Source of the DNA: Xanthomonas sp. Leaf131
GTDB taxonomy: Bacteria; Pseudomonadota; Gammaproteobacteria; Xanthomonadales; Xanthomonadaceae
Direction of reading: 5' to 3'
DNA length: 64,000 nt
Assembly: GCF_001423495.1 (NCBI RefSeq)
Contig: NZ_LMOG01000005.1
Coordinates: forward strand, 72,397-136,396
Part shown: piece by piece, positions 29,106 to 38,121 of the stretch
How the letters are laid out: every line of letters begins with the position of its first letter
Numbering within the stretch: position 1 is the first letter of the stretch
Translations under genes and position numbers: made by a program
Notes under the pieces: model-generated
Database searches by the model: none
Told to the model about the DNA's origin: nothing
What the model saw: the letters and a program-made list of their open reading frames with translations, nothing else

Positions 29106-29453
29106 ATGCGTTCTGGTAGAAAGTCGTATTTACGTTGGCTGCTAATTTCCTGCATTTTATATTCCAGCATTGGTCTGGCGGCAGAATTTACGGGTTTTGG
29201 GAAAATAAATTACCTGGAGAATGGTTGGTACGGCGAGGGAGTCGCGATACACCATTCAACAGCTGTCATAACCGGTTGTACCGCTAACTCCAACGATTTC
29301 GCTATCGATAAAAATCATCCGGCTTATAAAGAACTGATCGCCATCGCTTTGGCGGCATACACCAGTGAATCCGAAGTTGAATTAATTGTAGATAAGGGTG
29401 TATGCGGCTTCGGTGGGCGTACAAAGATACTGTCGATACGGCTGAAGAAATAG
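29106..29453 (+). CDS. small secreted protein, island family member 1
   Basis: 115 residues. A hydrophobic segment (LLISCILYSSIGLAA) gives a Sec signal peptide cleaved before EFTGFG. The mature part reads KINYLENGWYGEGVAI, C at ITGC, then NDFAIDKNHPAYKELIAIAL and VELIVDKGVCGF. The order 'GW-GE', 'GC', 'YKE-IAL', 'VE-VD-C' is shared with the protein at 37798-38121 and the broken gene at 33876-34248. No known family recognised. It lies directly upstream of the large RHS gene and may be an adaptor, chaperone or immunity-like partner; this role is inference from position only. Low GC. Confidence 0.72.
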   Translation: MRSGRKSYLRWLLISCILYSSIGLAAEFTGFGKINYLENGWYGEGVAIHHSTAVITGCTANSNDFAIDKNHPAYKELIAIALAAYTSESEVELIVDKGVCGFGGRTKILSIRLKK

Positions 29454-29643
29454 TAATTCTTAGTGTGTATCTGATTTTGGCGCGCAGGTTATTTTCTACA
29501 TCCACTTGCAGGTTTATCTCCACCCAAGACATGGCACTTTGACCGCGATGACTGATTCTGCTGAGTAATATTAAGATAGCCTGCATCATCTTGGTGTTTA
29601 CCGACTACGCGGTCTTGAGATCCGTGTAAAATAAGGGAAATAT

Positions 29644-32600
29644 ATGTTGGGCGTAAGATTTAGAAGCTTCGCTGCATTAATTTTCATGATTTCAGCGGCG
29701 CCATTGCAGGCGCAAATGGTCACCCCTGAGTCAGAGTTTGATAAGCGCGTGCGCAGCTCTCAATCAGTTCAGCCGCTTGGAGATAAGCCCTTTGGCGAAC
29801 TGATCGACCTCTACACAGGGGCGATCTCGTTCAGGCAAGCTGACATAGTTCAAGAGGGCCAAGGGCTTCCCATCGAGCTTTCGAGAACTTTAGAGATTAA
29901 TGATCGCAGTTTTGCGGAGGCGCCGTCGCGTGCCTTTGCCGACTGGCGACTAGAGATTCCAAAAATTGAAACGATAGTCGGCGCCGAACGATTTGGCTTA
30001 AGGTGCGCAAATATTTCGCGCGCCCCGACGATCGTATTGAATAGCAGTGCTTCTTCTAGCCCAATATTTTACCCTCCTGAACAATGGTGGGGTGGTTATC
30101 AGCTTGTTATCCCTGGAAGCGGTCGTCAAGAGTTATTAGCGAAAGATGCAGCGAATGGAAACATCCCACAAGCTATGACCGTAGATGGAGGAGCCGTCAA
30201 CTTCTTGCTGGTAACTAAAAACCAATGGGCGATTGGTTGCTTGCAAAGAACCGCGAACGGTGTAGCTGGCGATGGATTCTTTGTGGTTTCACCCGAGGGC
30301 ACGAAATACTGGATGGACTGGGCGGTCACCAAGCCATACACCAACGTTGGCTTCGCTCAGCCAAACTTCGGAGGAGTGGCGCGGAGTATAGCGATGAATC
30401 TTGTCTCCAAGGTGGAGGATAGATTCGGAAACACGCTCACCTATCAATATGACTCAGAAGGCAACCTAGTAAGAATCGCCGCGAGCGACGGTCGTTTACT
30501 CACTATGAGTTATGAGCCGTGGTCGCAACGGATAGGCGGAACAACTGAAGCTGGAACACGTATCACCTCTGCAGTGCTACAGACTTCAGATACTCCATCG
30601 AGGGCTTGGTCATACCGATACGGGGTGTTATCGGACGGACGGACTCATCTGGTATCACTTATCCAACCCGATGGCTCCTCGTGGGCTTTTGATGTCGGAG
30701 CATTTGGGACAGCGCCAGGATATTCCGCCGTCGTATATCCGACCGATAACGGATGCTCTTTTGTCGCCAAACCAAGCACAGTTACCGCCATAGGAACCAT
30801 GCGCCACCCGTCAGGGCTAACTGGCGCTTTTACAGTGGGATCGACCATCAGAGGTCGTTCTTACGTGCCTTATCTTTGTGATAATTCATTCAATCGAAGA
30901 ACGCTCGTTCATCCCAATGTCTATGTTTCGCGGACACTTGCAAAGAAAGAATTTTATGGGCCGGGAGTTGCGTCTCGTATATGGTCCTACGCATACTCGC
31001 TTCCAAACAATAGCTGGAGCAAGGACTGCGGGGCCGGATGCGCTTCTACCGCATGGACCGACGTTATAGATCCAAATGGTAGCGCAACTCGCTACACATA
31101 TAGCAACAGATTCGATGTGAGTGAGAGTCAATTGGTTAAATCCGAACAGTTCTCAGGAGCTGTGGGGACTAGTCTGGTTAGAACTGAACAAAATTCATAC
31201 GCGTCCGCTACCAATGGCCCATGGCCGGCCCGTTATGGGGCTACTTTTGCCGCTAACTTAAATTCAGACCAAATGACTCGTGTCTCTCCACTCAGTTCGA
31301 GGGTGATCGGACAAGACGGCACGGCCTATACATACTCGGTGGGTAGCTACGACACTTTTGCGAGACCGATTACGGTCGCGAGATATACACCTTGGCATGG
31401 GCGAACCGATGTTAGGTCATATTACGACAACACTCAGAAATGGGTGCTTGGTCAGGAGGCGAGCTCCACGAACAGTGATACCGGTCTAGTAGAAAGGCAG
31501 ATATCGTATAACGGCAATTCGCAGCCTGTTGCAATCAGTGCTTTCGGGAATTTGAAGCAAGCAATTAACTATAACGGCGATGGCACAATCGCCTCTGTCG
31601 TCGACGGGAATAATAATTCCACTACTTTTAACTTTTGGAAAAGAGGAATACCTCAGTCGATTCGATTTTCGGACCAGACTACAATCTCTGCAAACGTCAA
31701 CGACAATGGTTGGATAACGTCAGCGACTGACCAGAATGGTTACACAACCAATTATAGCTATGATGTGATGGGCCGCCTCTCTGCAATTGCCTATCCTACG
31801 AACGATAGCTCGGCGTGGAATACAACAGTGCAATCCTTCGAGCAAGTGGGTGCTCAGGAATACGATATTGCGGCAGGTCATTGGCGCCAAACGGTAGCTA
31901 CCGGTAGCGCTCGCAAGATCACTTACTTCGATGCAATGATGCAACCGCTACTTACACGGGAATACGACGCGGCAAACGAGGCTGGGACGCAGCGGTTTCA
32001 AAGCTTTTCGTACGATAGTGTGGGGCAATTGGTATTCTCTTCCTATCCAGGAAGCAGCAGTGCGCTGAGCACGGGTTATCGGAACGGCTACGACGTGCTG
32101 GGAAGAATCACCTTATCTTCTCAGGATTCTGAGCTTGGTCGCCTAAATACAGTTACTAGCTATCTCGCTGGTAATCAAACCAGCGTAGCCAATCCGCGCG
32201 GACAGGCTACAGTTACAGGCTATCAAGTCTTCGATCAGCCGGCTTATGACAAGCCTGTTTGGATCCAGCATCCTGAAGGAGCATACACTGATATTGCGCG
32301 GGATCTATTTGGCAAACCAACATCGATCACCCGGCGTAACGCAAATTCATCTCAAGTGCTGACGCGTAGTTACGCCTACAACAGCAATCAAGAGCTGTGC
32401 CGTTCAGTGGAGCCTGAGACGGGCGCCACATTGATGGGATACGACCCCGCCGGAAACATGAAATGGTCCGCTGCCGGACTTCCAGCGGATGTGGGTTGTG
32501 ATCTGAATGGGACTAGTGCGACGATCGCGGCGCGTCGAGTAGATAGAACCTATGATTCGCGCAGTCGTTTAACCGCGCTGCTCTTCCCTGATGGAAACGG

Positions 32601-33837
32601 AAATCAGCGCTGGACGTACTGGCCGGATGGTTTAGTCAAGCAGATAACCACAATCAACGGCGGTGTGGCCAATTACAACAGCTACACTTACAACAGGCGT
32701 CGTTTTCTTCTTGGCGAGAGTCAAGGGCAGGCGGATGGAGAAACTTGGGCGATCGGCTCGATCTACGATGCAAACGGTCACCTGGCGATCCAGCGTTATC
32801 CAACGGGTATGACTGTCGACTACGCCCCAAACGCGTTGGGTCAAGCCATGCAGGCCGGGCGTTACGCTACAGGCGCTAGCTATTATCCAAACGGAGCGCT
32901 TCGGCAGTTTACATATGGAAATGGCATTGTTCACAATATGGTGCAGAACGCACGACAGCTGCCCGACACGAGCGAAGATGCCTTTGGTGGCAATGTCGTA
33001 TTAAGTGATGGCTATGACTATGACGCAAACGGCAATGTTGCAGCCATAACAGACGGGGCGACTGGCCGCAATCAGCGCGGCAACCGAACAATGACATATG
33101 ACGGGCTGGATCGTTTGAGGTCTACTGTATCGCCTATGTTCGGCAACGCTGAGTATCGCTACGACTCCCTGGATAATCTGACCTATGTTAGAGCACCCGG
33201 GCGCGAGCACTACTATTGCTACGATCCGTATTGGCATCTCACCAATATTAAGATTAACGAATGCTCCGGAAGCACCGTTGTCGGTCTTGCGTACGATCTG
33301 CAGGGCAATCTCACCAATAAGAATGGGCAGGCGTACGTCTTCGACTTCGGAAATCGCTTGCGTGCAGCGACAAATAAGGAAAGCTATCGGTACGACGGCA
33401 ACGGTAGGCGAACCCAAGCAACACAATCGAGCGGCAGCGTAGGGTCGATGTACGACCAAGCTGGAGTATTGCGTTTTCAGAAAAATCAACGTCGTTCCAA
33501 AATGACCGAGTATGTTTTGCTGGGCGGCAGCAACGTTGCGGAAGTTGAGTGGACGTTTGGACAAGTGCCTGCGATGAAAGACGCTTTAACTTGGTCCGCT
33601 AGTCCGGGAAGCGTGCGTTATGTGGTTGAGGAAAGTATCGATGGGCTGACCTGGACTTCTGTTTACGAGGGCGATCAAACCACGTGGACATCGTTATCCC
33701 GCCCCTCCGGAACCTATTCGTATCGTGTGCTTGCCTGTACGCAGAACGGAGCATGCACTCAGTTGTCTGGGGTTTCGCATGCCAAGCGTTCTGCCGTAGA
33801 TATCGTCCCACTGCTCTATCAGCTTCTGCTGAATTGA
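29644..33837 (+). CDS. secreted RHS/YD-repeat shell protein with Fn3-like tail
   Basis: 1397 residues. Signal peptide 1-24 (ending AAPLQAQ). From about residue 260 onward many YD repeats are visible: TLTYQYDSEGNLVRI, TNYSYDVMGRLSAI, DGYDYDANGNVAAI, EYRYDSLDNLTYVR, ESYRYDGNGRRTQA. RHS proteins of this kind normally continue into a core (HTDxLGS ... YDPxxGRFLSxDP) and a toxin tip. Here the frame instead leaves the shell at YVLLGGSNVAEVEW and ends in a ~90-residue Fn3-like domain (LTWSASPGSVRYVVEESIDG; PSGTYSYRVLACTQ). The missing core is encoded by a separate secreted gene at 34663. RBS AAGGGA precedes the ATG. Confidence 0.88.
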   Translation: MLGVRFRSFAALIFMISAAPLQAQMVTPESEFDKRVRSSQSVQPLGDKPFGELIDLYTGAISFRQADIVQEGQGLPIELSRTLEINDRSFAEAPSRAFADWRLEIPKIETIVGAERFGLRCANISRAPTIVLNSSASSSPIFYPPEQWWGGYQLVIPGSGRQELLAKDAANGNIPQAMTVDGGAVNFLLVTKNQWAIGCLQRTANGVAGDGFFVVSPEGTKYWMDWAVTKPYTNVGFAQPNFGGVARSIAMNLVSKVEDRFGNTLTYQYDSEGNLVRIAASDGRLLTMSYEPWSQRIGGTTEAGTRITSAVLQTSDTPSRAWSYRYGVLSDGRTHLVSLIQPDGSSWAFDVGAFGTAPGYSAVVYPTDNGCSFVAKPSTVTAIGTMRHPSGLTGAFTVGSTIRGRSYVPYLCDNSFNRRTLVHPNVYVSRTLAKKEFYGPGVASRIWSYAYSLPNNSWSKDCGAGCASTAWTDVIDPNGSATRYTYSNRFDVSESQLVKSEQFSGAVGTSLVRTEQNSYASATNGPWPARYGATFAANLNSDQMTRVSPLSSRVIGQDGTAYTYSVGSYDTFARPITVARYTPWHGRTDVRSYYDNTQKWVLGQEASSTNSDTGLVERQISYNGNSQPVAISAFGNLKQAINYNGDGTIASVVDGNNNSTTFNFWKRGIPQSIRFSDQTTISANVNDNGWITSATDQNGYTTNYSYDVMGRLSAIAYPTNDSSAWNTTVQSFEQVGAQEYDIAAGHWRQTVATGSARKITYFDAMMQPLLTREYDAANEAGTQRFQSFSYDSVGQLVFSSYPGSSSALSTGYRNGYDVLGRITLSSQDSELGRLNTVTSYLAGNQTSVANPRGQATVTGYQVFDQPAYDKPVWIQHPEGAYTDIARDLFGKPTSITRRNANSSQVLTRSYAYNSNQELCRSVEPETGATLMGYDPAGNMKWSAAGLPADVGCDLNGTSATIAARRVDRTYDSRSRLTALLFPDGNGNQRWTYWPDGLVKQITTINGGVANYNSYTYNRRRFLLGESQGQADGETWAIGSIYDANGHLAIQRYPTGMTVDYAPNALGQAMQAGRYATGASYYPNGALRQFTYGNGIVHNMVQNARQLPDTSEDAFGGNVVLSDGYDYDANGNVAAITDGATGRNQRGNRTMTYDGLDRLRSTVSPMFGNAEYRYDSLDNLTYVRAPGREHYYCYDPYWHLTNIKINECSGSTVVGLAYDLQGNLTNKNGQAYVFDFGNRLRAATNKESYRYDGNGRRTQATQSSGSVGSMYDQAGVLRFQKNQRRSKMTEYVLLGGSNVAEVEWTFGQVPAMKDALTWSASPGSVRYVVEESIDGLTWTSVYEGDQTTWTSLSRPSGTYSYRVLACTQNGACTQLSGVSHAKRSAVDIVPLLYQLLLN

Positions 33838-33875
33838 CTAGCGCGAACCCTTAATTCAAACAAGCTGAACCTCCA

Positions 33876-34248
33876 ATGGCGTTATTTCATATGTTACATC
33901 CACGATTTAACCCAAAAAATTTGTTTTTGGTGCTTTGCATTCTGTCGTCGCTTCTATGTGGTGAAGCTTATGCAGCGCCGTACGTTGTCATGAGCAATAT
34001 GGTTCCCGCTTCAATACCGTATGGGGAGCTGAGGATTTGTATATCGAAGCGACTGGGGTATCTCAGATTGGAACAGGATGCGGGACGGGCAACGTCTTTT
34101 TTTATAGAGCGGGGGCTCTATGAATAAGGAAACGACATCATTATGCGTGATAGCCATGCAGAACATATTTCCCGTCGATCTATATTTGGATGAATGCCTG
34201 AATAGTGCGATGAGACTGAAAACTGTACATATAAATAAAAGGCGATAA
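33876..34248 (+). pseudogene. frameshifted small secreted protein, island family
   Basis: The first frame gives a signal peptide (LFLVLCILSSLLCGEAYAA) and PYVVMSNMVPASIPYG. The homology then moves to another frame near 34020: WGAEDLYIEATGVSQIGTG, CGTGNVFFYRAGAL. It moves again near 34115: NKETTSLCVIAMQ, then VDLYLDECLNSAMRLKTV to a stop at 34246-34248. Joined, this aligns with the secreted protein at 37798-38121 (GWGGEAIYI, GTGCGGGNRF, YKEILSMALTSL, VEIYVDGC, QIKAF). Two frameshifts in 370 bases argue for decay rather than sequencing error. Confidence 0.7.
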
Positions 34249-34249
34249 T

Positions 34250-34555
34250 ATGAATTATTATTCATTCGGTTTGCTTCTCTTGCTGGTTACAGCGGTGCCT
34301 GTCAATGCATCAGCAAATGATTGGGTGCGTGATGTCGAAGTAACCCAGCTCGGTACCTATCAGGCACTGAATGCACATTTTGTGTGGTTCGGATCTCTTT
34401 CGCAAGAATGTAAGTCTTCTCCGACAATGTATTTCGATGAAGCCAAGCCAGGAGGTAAATCATTGATGGCTGTACTGATGTCTGCGCTAGTAAATAAGCG
34501 GAAGGTGGATTATCAGGCAGCTGGTTGTGAAATCGTTGAGGTCTACCTTAAATAA
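34250..34555 (+). CDS. small secreted protein, divergent island family member
   Basis: 101 residues with a clear signal peptide (MNYYSFGLLLLLVTAVPVNASA). The mature part: DVEVTQLGTYQALNAHFVWF, an internal Cys (QEC), then PGGKSLMAVLMSALVNKRKV and a C-terminal AAGCEIVEVYLK. The ending 'AL...KV-Y-C' echoes the other small secreted proteins of the island but the match is weaker. It begins one base after the pseudogene's stop codon and lies between the RHS shell gene and the core/toxin gene. Function unknown. Confidence 0.7.
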   Translation: MNYYSFGLLLLLVTAVPVNASANDWVRDVEVTQLGTYQALNAHFVWFGSLSQECKSSPTMYFDEAKPGGKSLMAVLMSALVNKRKVDYQAAGCEIVEVYLK

Positions 34556-34662
34556 TCCAAAAGTGTTCAATAAGCAAATTTTCTTGCTATGAATTAATCT
34601 GTACCTAGGGGCGCCTTAGGTGGAAAAATAAGTTTTTGCACAAATTTAGATTGGGGTGGAGA

Positions 34663-35616
34663 ATGGATAAATGCTCGAGGATTAGTGGTGTTGATTTGCG
34701 CACTTTATTGATGTTCATTCTTTGCGTTATGCTCTGCCCAGGTGCTTCGGCTCAAGTGGTCCGTTATATACACACGGATGGGCTTGGTTCTGTATCCGTA
34801 GTGACAGATGCGAACCGGAATATTCTCGACCGGCGCGAATATGAGCCTTATGGAGCAAGTCTCGGATCAACCGTAGATGGAGTCGGCTACGCTGGCCATG
34901 TGATGGACGCTGAGACTGGGCTAACATACATGCAGCAGCGTTATTATGACCCCACCATTGGTCGGTTCCTTAGCGTTGATCCGGTTGCTGCAGATGGAAG
35001 CACAGGTAACAATTTTAGTCGTTATTGGTACGCCAACAACAACCCCTACCGCTTTAAGGATCCGGACGGCCGTTTATCTTGCAGTAGAAGCAATGTTTCT
35101 TGCCAAGAGCTACAAAGTGAGCTCAAGACGCCGGATATTCCTACTTGGCAAGAAGGAAGCAGCGGGAACAGCCAAAGCAGCACTCAGCATCGCAGGGGTT
35201 GCGACACATCAGAGTGTGATGAAGTTCAAGCCACTCGGGCAGCAATTCTTCAGAAGCAGGGTGAAGCGTTAAGGGAAGCTGGTATATATGGCGCTAAGGA
35301 GGCCGTTTGGATGCTTCCCGTCGGGAGGGTGTTCGGTGGGATTGGCCGACTTCTAGGGCTCGCGGGTAAGGAAGTCAGCTTTGGCAGGAACGCCAATCAG
35401 CTTTCCCATACATTTCGCCACGTGGAGCGTGCCGGTTTAAATCGAGATTCTGTGCAACGAGCGGTGCAAAGAGATCTGCGGTATTCTGCAGGGCGAATTG
35501 AGGCCGGGAAGCCATTTAATCAAACAATCGATGTTAGTGGAACCAATGTAACATACACTGCTTATAAGCTTGAGGATGGGTCGATAAATGTCGGACGAAT
35601 CACATTGCCTGACTGA
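34663..35616 (+). CDS. secreted RHS core with C-terminal toxin-like tip
   Basis: 317 residues. The ATG at 34663 has a strong RBS (GGGGTGGAG). Residues ~14-30 (LLMFILCVMLCPGASA) form a signal peptide. The mature protein starts directly in the RHS core: YIHTDGLGSVSVVTD, YEPYGASLG, YMQQRYYDPTIGRFLSVDP, YANNNPYRFKDPDGR. After a Ser/Gln-rich linker and a Gly-rich helix, the last ~75 residues (HTFRHVERAGLNRDSVQRAV; RDLRYSAGRIEAGKPFNQTI; YTAYKLEDGSINVGRITLP) look like a polymorphic RNase-type toxin domain. I think of Pfam Ntox35 but cannot check. The next gene, overlapping by 29 bases, fits as its immunity gene. Confidence 0.82.
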   Translation: MDKCSRISGVDLRTLLMFILCVMLCPGASAQVVRYIHTDGLGSVSVVTDANRNILDRREYEPYGASLGSTVDGVGYAGHVMDAETGLTYMQQRYYDPTIGRFLSVDPVAADGSTGNNFSRYWYANNNPYRFKDPDGRLSCSRSNVSCQELQSELKTPDIPTWQEGSSGNSQSSTQHRRGCDTSECDEVQATRAAILQKQGEALREAGIYGAKEAVWMLPVGRVFGGIGRLLGLAGKEVSFGRNANQLSHTFRHVERAGLNRDSVQRAVQRDLRYSAGRIEAGKPFNQTIDVSGTNVTYTAYKLEDGSINVGRITLPD

Positions 35617-35941
35617 TCTCTGCGGTCGCTCTCTTTTTGCCAGCGAGAGACGGCTAGTTCAAGTGCTAATTGAGAAAGCTGCCGACGTCAAGTTGCCAGC
35701 TGGTTGGTTGGATAACGTCAAGGTCTCCACCATGAACGATGGGGGGATGGGAAGTTTAAGATTTCTCTCGTCCTCAGCTAATAAAATGGGCAAACAAGCT
35801 GCAGAAGTTTGCTTTCTTGACCTTGATGGGGTGGAAGTGATTGCTTCCTTGAACTTAGATGACATGGGCTTGCCCTTTGAGCTAAACATGTGGAAGGTGG
35901 ACTTTAGTCCGTTAGTTCAGATACCAGAAAGATTAAGTTAA
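35588..35941 (+). CDS. probable immunity protein (DUF6984-like)
   Basis: 117 residues, no signal peptide, so cytoplasmic. RPL-like N-terminal SERRLVQVLIEKAADVKLP, then VSTMNDGGMGSLRF, FLDLDGVEVIASLNLD and a C-terminal ELNMWKVDFSPLVQIP. This order resembles DUF6984 proteins, often found beside polymorphic toxins. It starts inside the toxin gene (29-base overlap), the usual arrangement for a toxin/immunity pair. A cytoplasmic location suits a toxin that acts on RNA or another cytoplasmic target. Confidence 0.7.
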   Translation: MSDESHCLTDLCGRSLFASERRLVQVLIEKAADVKLPAGWLDNVKVSTMNDGGMGSLRFLSSSANKMGKQAAEVCFLDLDGVEVIASLNLDDMGLPFELNMWKVDFSPLVQIPERLS

Positions 35942-36186
35942 ATGGTTAGAGTTTTTGGTTTCTAGTAAATAACAGGGTTGAAATAAGGCAGGCAGTGACG
36001 TGCACGGAATGGCTAAGTCTGGACCTTATTTCGATACCACATAATTCGATTATAATTGCCGAATTATCTTCTGGATATTCAATTTCAGGAAAGAAAATAT
36101 TTATAATACATAAGAAAGTGTGTCAGGTTGACTTCTTAGATGAACCCGACCCCGCTCCGACGTCCCCCCGCCCTGAGTAGCGGCTT
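35942..36186. other. AT-rich spacer before the IS remnants
   Basis: Strongly AT-rich. A short frame at 35995-36180 (GTG start, ~60 residues, SIIIAELSSGYSISGKKIF) runs into the IS sequence. It might be a truncated immunity or hypothetical gene, but there is no other support. Confidence 0.3.
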
Positions 36187-36950
36187 GGTTTAGAGTCCGG
36201 GGGTAATGATATCGGTGTTGGCCAGATGTTGGGCATACGCAGCCGGTGTCATGCCGCCGATTGCTTTCTTGGGGCGGTCCTCGTTGTATTCGCGTCGCCA
36301 GCGTTCGATTTCGGTGCGCGCGTGCAGCAGTGTCGGGAACCAGTGCTCGTTGAGGCATTCGTCGCGTAGTCGGCCGTTGAACGATTCGACGTAGGCGTTC
36401 TGGTTCGGTTTGCCTGGTTGGAACAGCCGCAACTGCACGCCACGGGCATGCGCCCAGGCGACCATCGCCTTACCGCAAAATTCCTTGCCATTGTGCCCCT
36501 AGGGCAGGCTTCGCGCTCGGTACGGATGACGTGAGGCAAACCGCGACTGTGTGCCAGCCGATCCAGCACGCGCGCAACGCCATGTCCCGAGATCGCGCGC
36601 TCCACCTCGATGGCGACCGCTTCGTGGGTTGCATCGTCCACGATCACCAGACACTTGATCACCCGCCCTTCGGCAGTGCGGTCGAACACGAAATCCATCG
36701 ACCACACCTGGTTGGCCCGCGATGGCCGCAGCAGCGGCTGACGCTCGCCTATTGGCACTTTTTTTTGCGCTTGCGCCGTCGGACCTGTAGCTGCTGTTCG
36801 CGGTACAACCGCTCCACGCGTTTGTAGTTCACGATGCGCCCTTCCTGTCGCAGTTTGAGATAGATCATCCCCACGCCATAGCGGCGATGGCGATGCGCCA
36901 GCGCAAGAATGCGCTCGCGCAGTTCGCCATTGCGGTCTTCGCGCGGGCAG
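36187..36950 (-). pseudogene. decayed IS3-family transposase (OrfB)
   Basis: On the minus strand: [40 protein letters not shown], then after a frameshift in a run of A residues near 36762, QVWSMDFVFDRTAEGRVIKC, and after a 23-base insertion near 36495-36518, [51 protein letters not shown]. These are the OrfB blocks of IS3-family elements (IS51/IS407-like group). The insertion replaces the DNGKEF segment that carries the second catalytic Asp. No orfA is present. Confidence 0.85.
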
Positions 36951-36952
36951 GT

Positions 36953-37770
36953 CAGTCGAGCAGCATGGCTGGAGCGAGCGCCGGGCCTGTGCGGTCGTTG
37001 GCGTGGCTCGCTCGACAGCGCGCTATCGGCGTCGTCCCGATCGCGACGAGGAGGTCATTGCGCCGTTGTCCGAATTGGCCGAGCGTTTTCCCGAGCGTGG
37101 TTTTGGAAAGCTCTTTCAGATCATCCGCCGTCGCGGACATGTGCGGAATCACACGAGGGTCTGGCGCGTGTATTGCCTGATGAGGCTTAATCAGCGTAGT
37201 CGCAGCGGGCGCCGGGTCCCGACGCGTCATCCACAACCGCTGACATGCGGAGCACGCCCCAATGCTGGATGGTCAATCGACTTTATGTCCGATGCGCTGT
37301 GGGATGGTCGACGCTTCCGCACGTTCAATGTCATCGACGATTTCAGTCGGGAAGCCTTGGCGATCGAAGTGGACTTGAATCTGCCGGCTGCACGTGTCAT
37401 CCGAACATCGGAACGCATCGCGGCCTGACCCGGTAATCTGAACAGGCTTCGTCTGGACGAAGGACCTTAATTTTTCGCGCTGACTTGGTCGAGTGGGCTG
37501 AGCGCAAAAGCATTGCATTGAATTTCATCGGGCCGAGGTGTTCGATGCAGAACTGCTTCATCGAACGTTCCAACGACAGCTACCGACGCGGCGTACTAGA
37601 AATGCACATTTTTCCCGCACAATGAGCGAAGTCCGCGATCAGCCCTGGCATTAGCTGGCCGACTACAACCAACAGATCCCGCACGACAGCTTGGGCGGGC
37701 TAACGCCCGCCGAGTTCCGTGATCCGTATCTCCGCAGACCTCTAAATTCAAGCTGGCACTATTTATGGAA
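36953..37770 (+). pseudogene. second decayed IS3-family transposase (OrfB)
   Basis: Plus strand: [96 protein letters not shown], then stop codons and frameshifts. A distant match continues as QNCFIERSNDSYRRGVLE and, near 37650-37735, ADYNQQIPHDSLGGLTPAEF. The start of this OrfB abuts the start of the opposite OrfB at about 36950, so two different copies lie head to head. No orfA or intact inverted repeats were seen. Confidence 0.85.
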
Positions 37771-37797
37771 GTCCGCACCTGGTGTTTAAGTCTTCAC

Positions 37798-38121
37798 TCA
37801 TTCACCTACAGTGAATGCCTTAATTTGCATTGAAGTTCCGTTGCAACCGTCCACGTAAATTTCTACCGTATTCTTGCTTTGCAGAGATGTTAGTGCCATG
37901 GAAAGAATCTCTTTGTACATCAATGCGTTGGGTGTAATCATGAAACGATTTCCACCGCCGCAGCCTGTTCCCGCAGGTAGCGGGCCTTCAGTGACTATAT
38001 ATATGGCTTCTCCTCCCCATCCAGTGGCTATGTTCTTTATCTTCTGTCCCCCGAGTGAGTAGGCCGCGAAGCATTGGGAGCTTGCCAACATCAAAGTTAG
38101 AAAAGCTAGTCTACGGATCAT
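37798..38121 (-). CDS. small secreted protein, island family member
   Basis: 107 residues. Signal peptide MIRRLAFLTLMLASSQCFA, then KIKNIATGWGGEAIYIV, GTGCGGGNRFMITPNAL, MYKEILSMALTSLQSKN, TVEIYVDGCNGTS and QIKAF. It shares this block order with the protein at 29106-29453 and with the frameshifted gene at 33876-34248. It is on the opposite strand, beyond the IS remnants, and may have been separated from its partner by them. No family recognised. Confidence 0.72.
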   Translation of the reverse strand: MIRRLAFLTLMLASSQCFAAYSLGGQKIKNIATGWGGEAIYIVTEGPLPAGTGCGGGNRFMITPNALMYKEILSMALTSLQSKNTVEIYVDGCNGTSMQIKAFTVGE

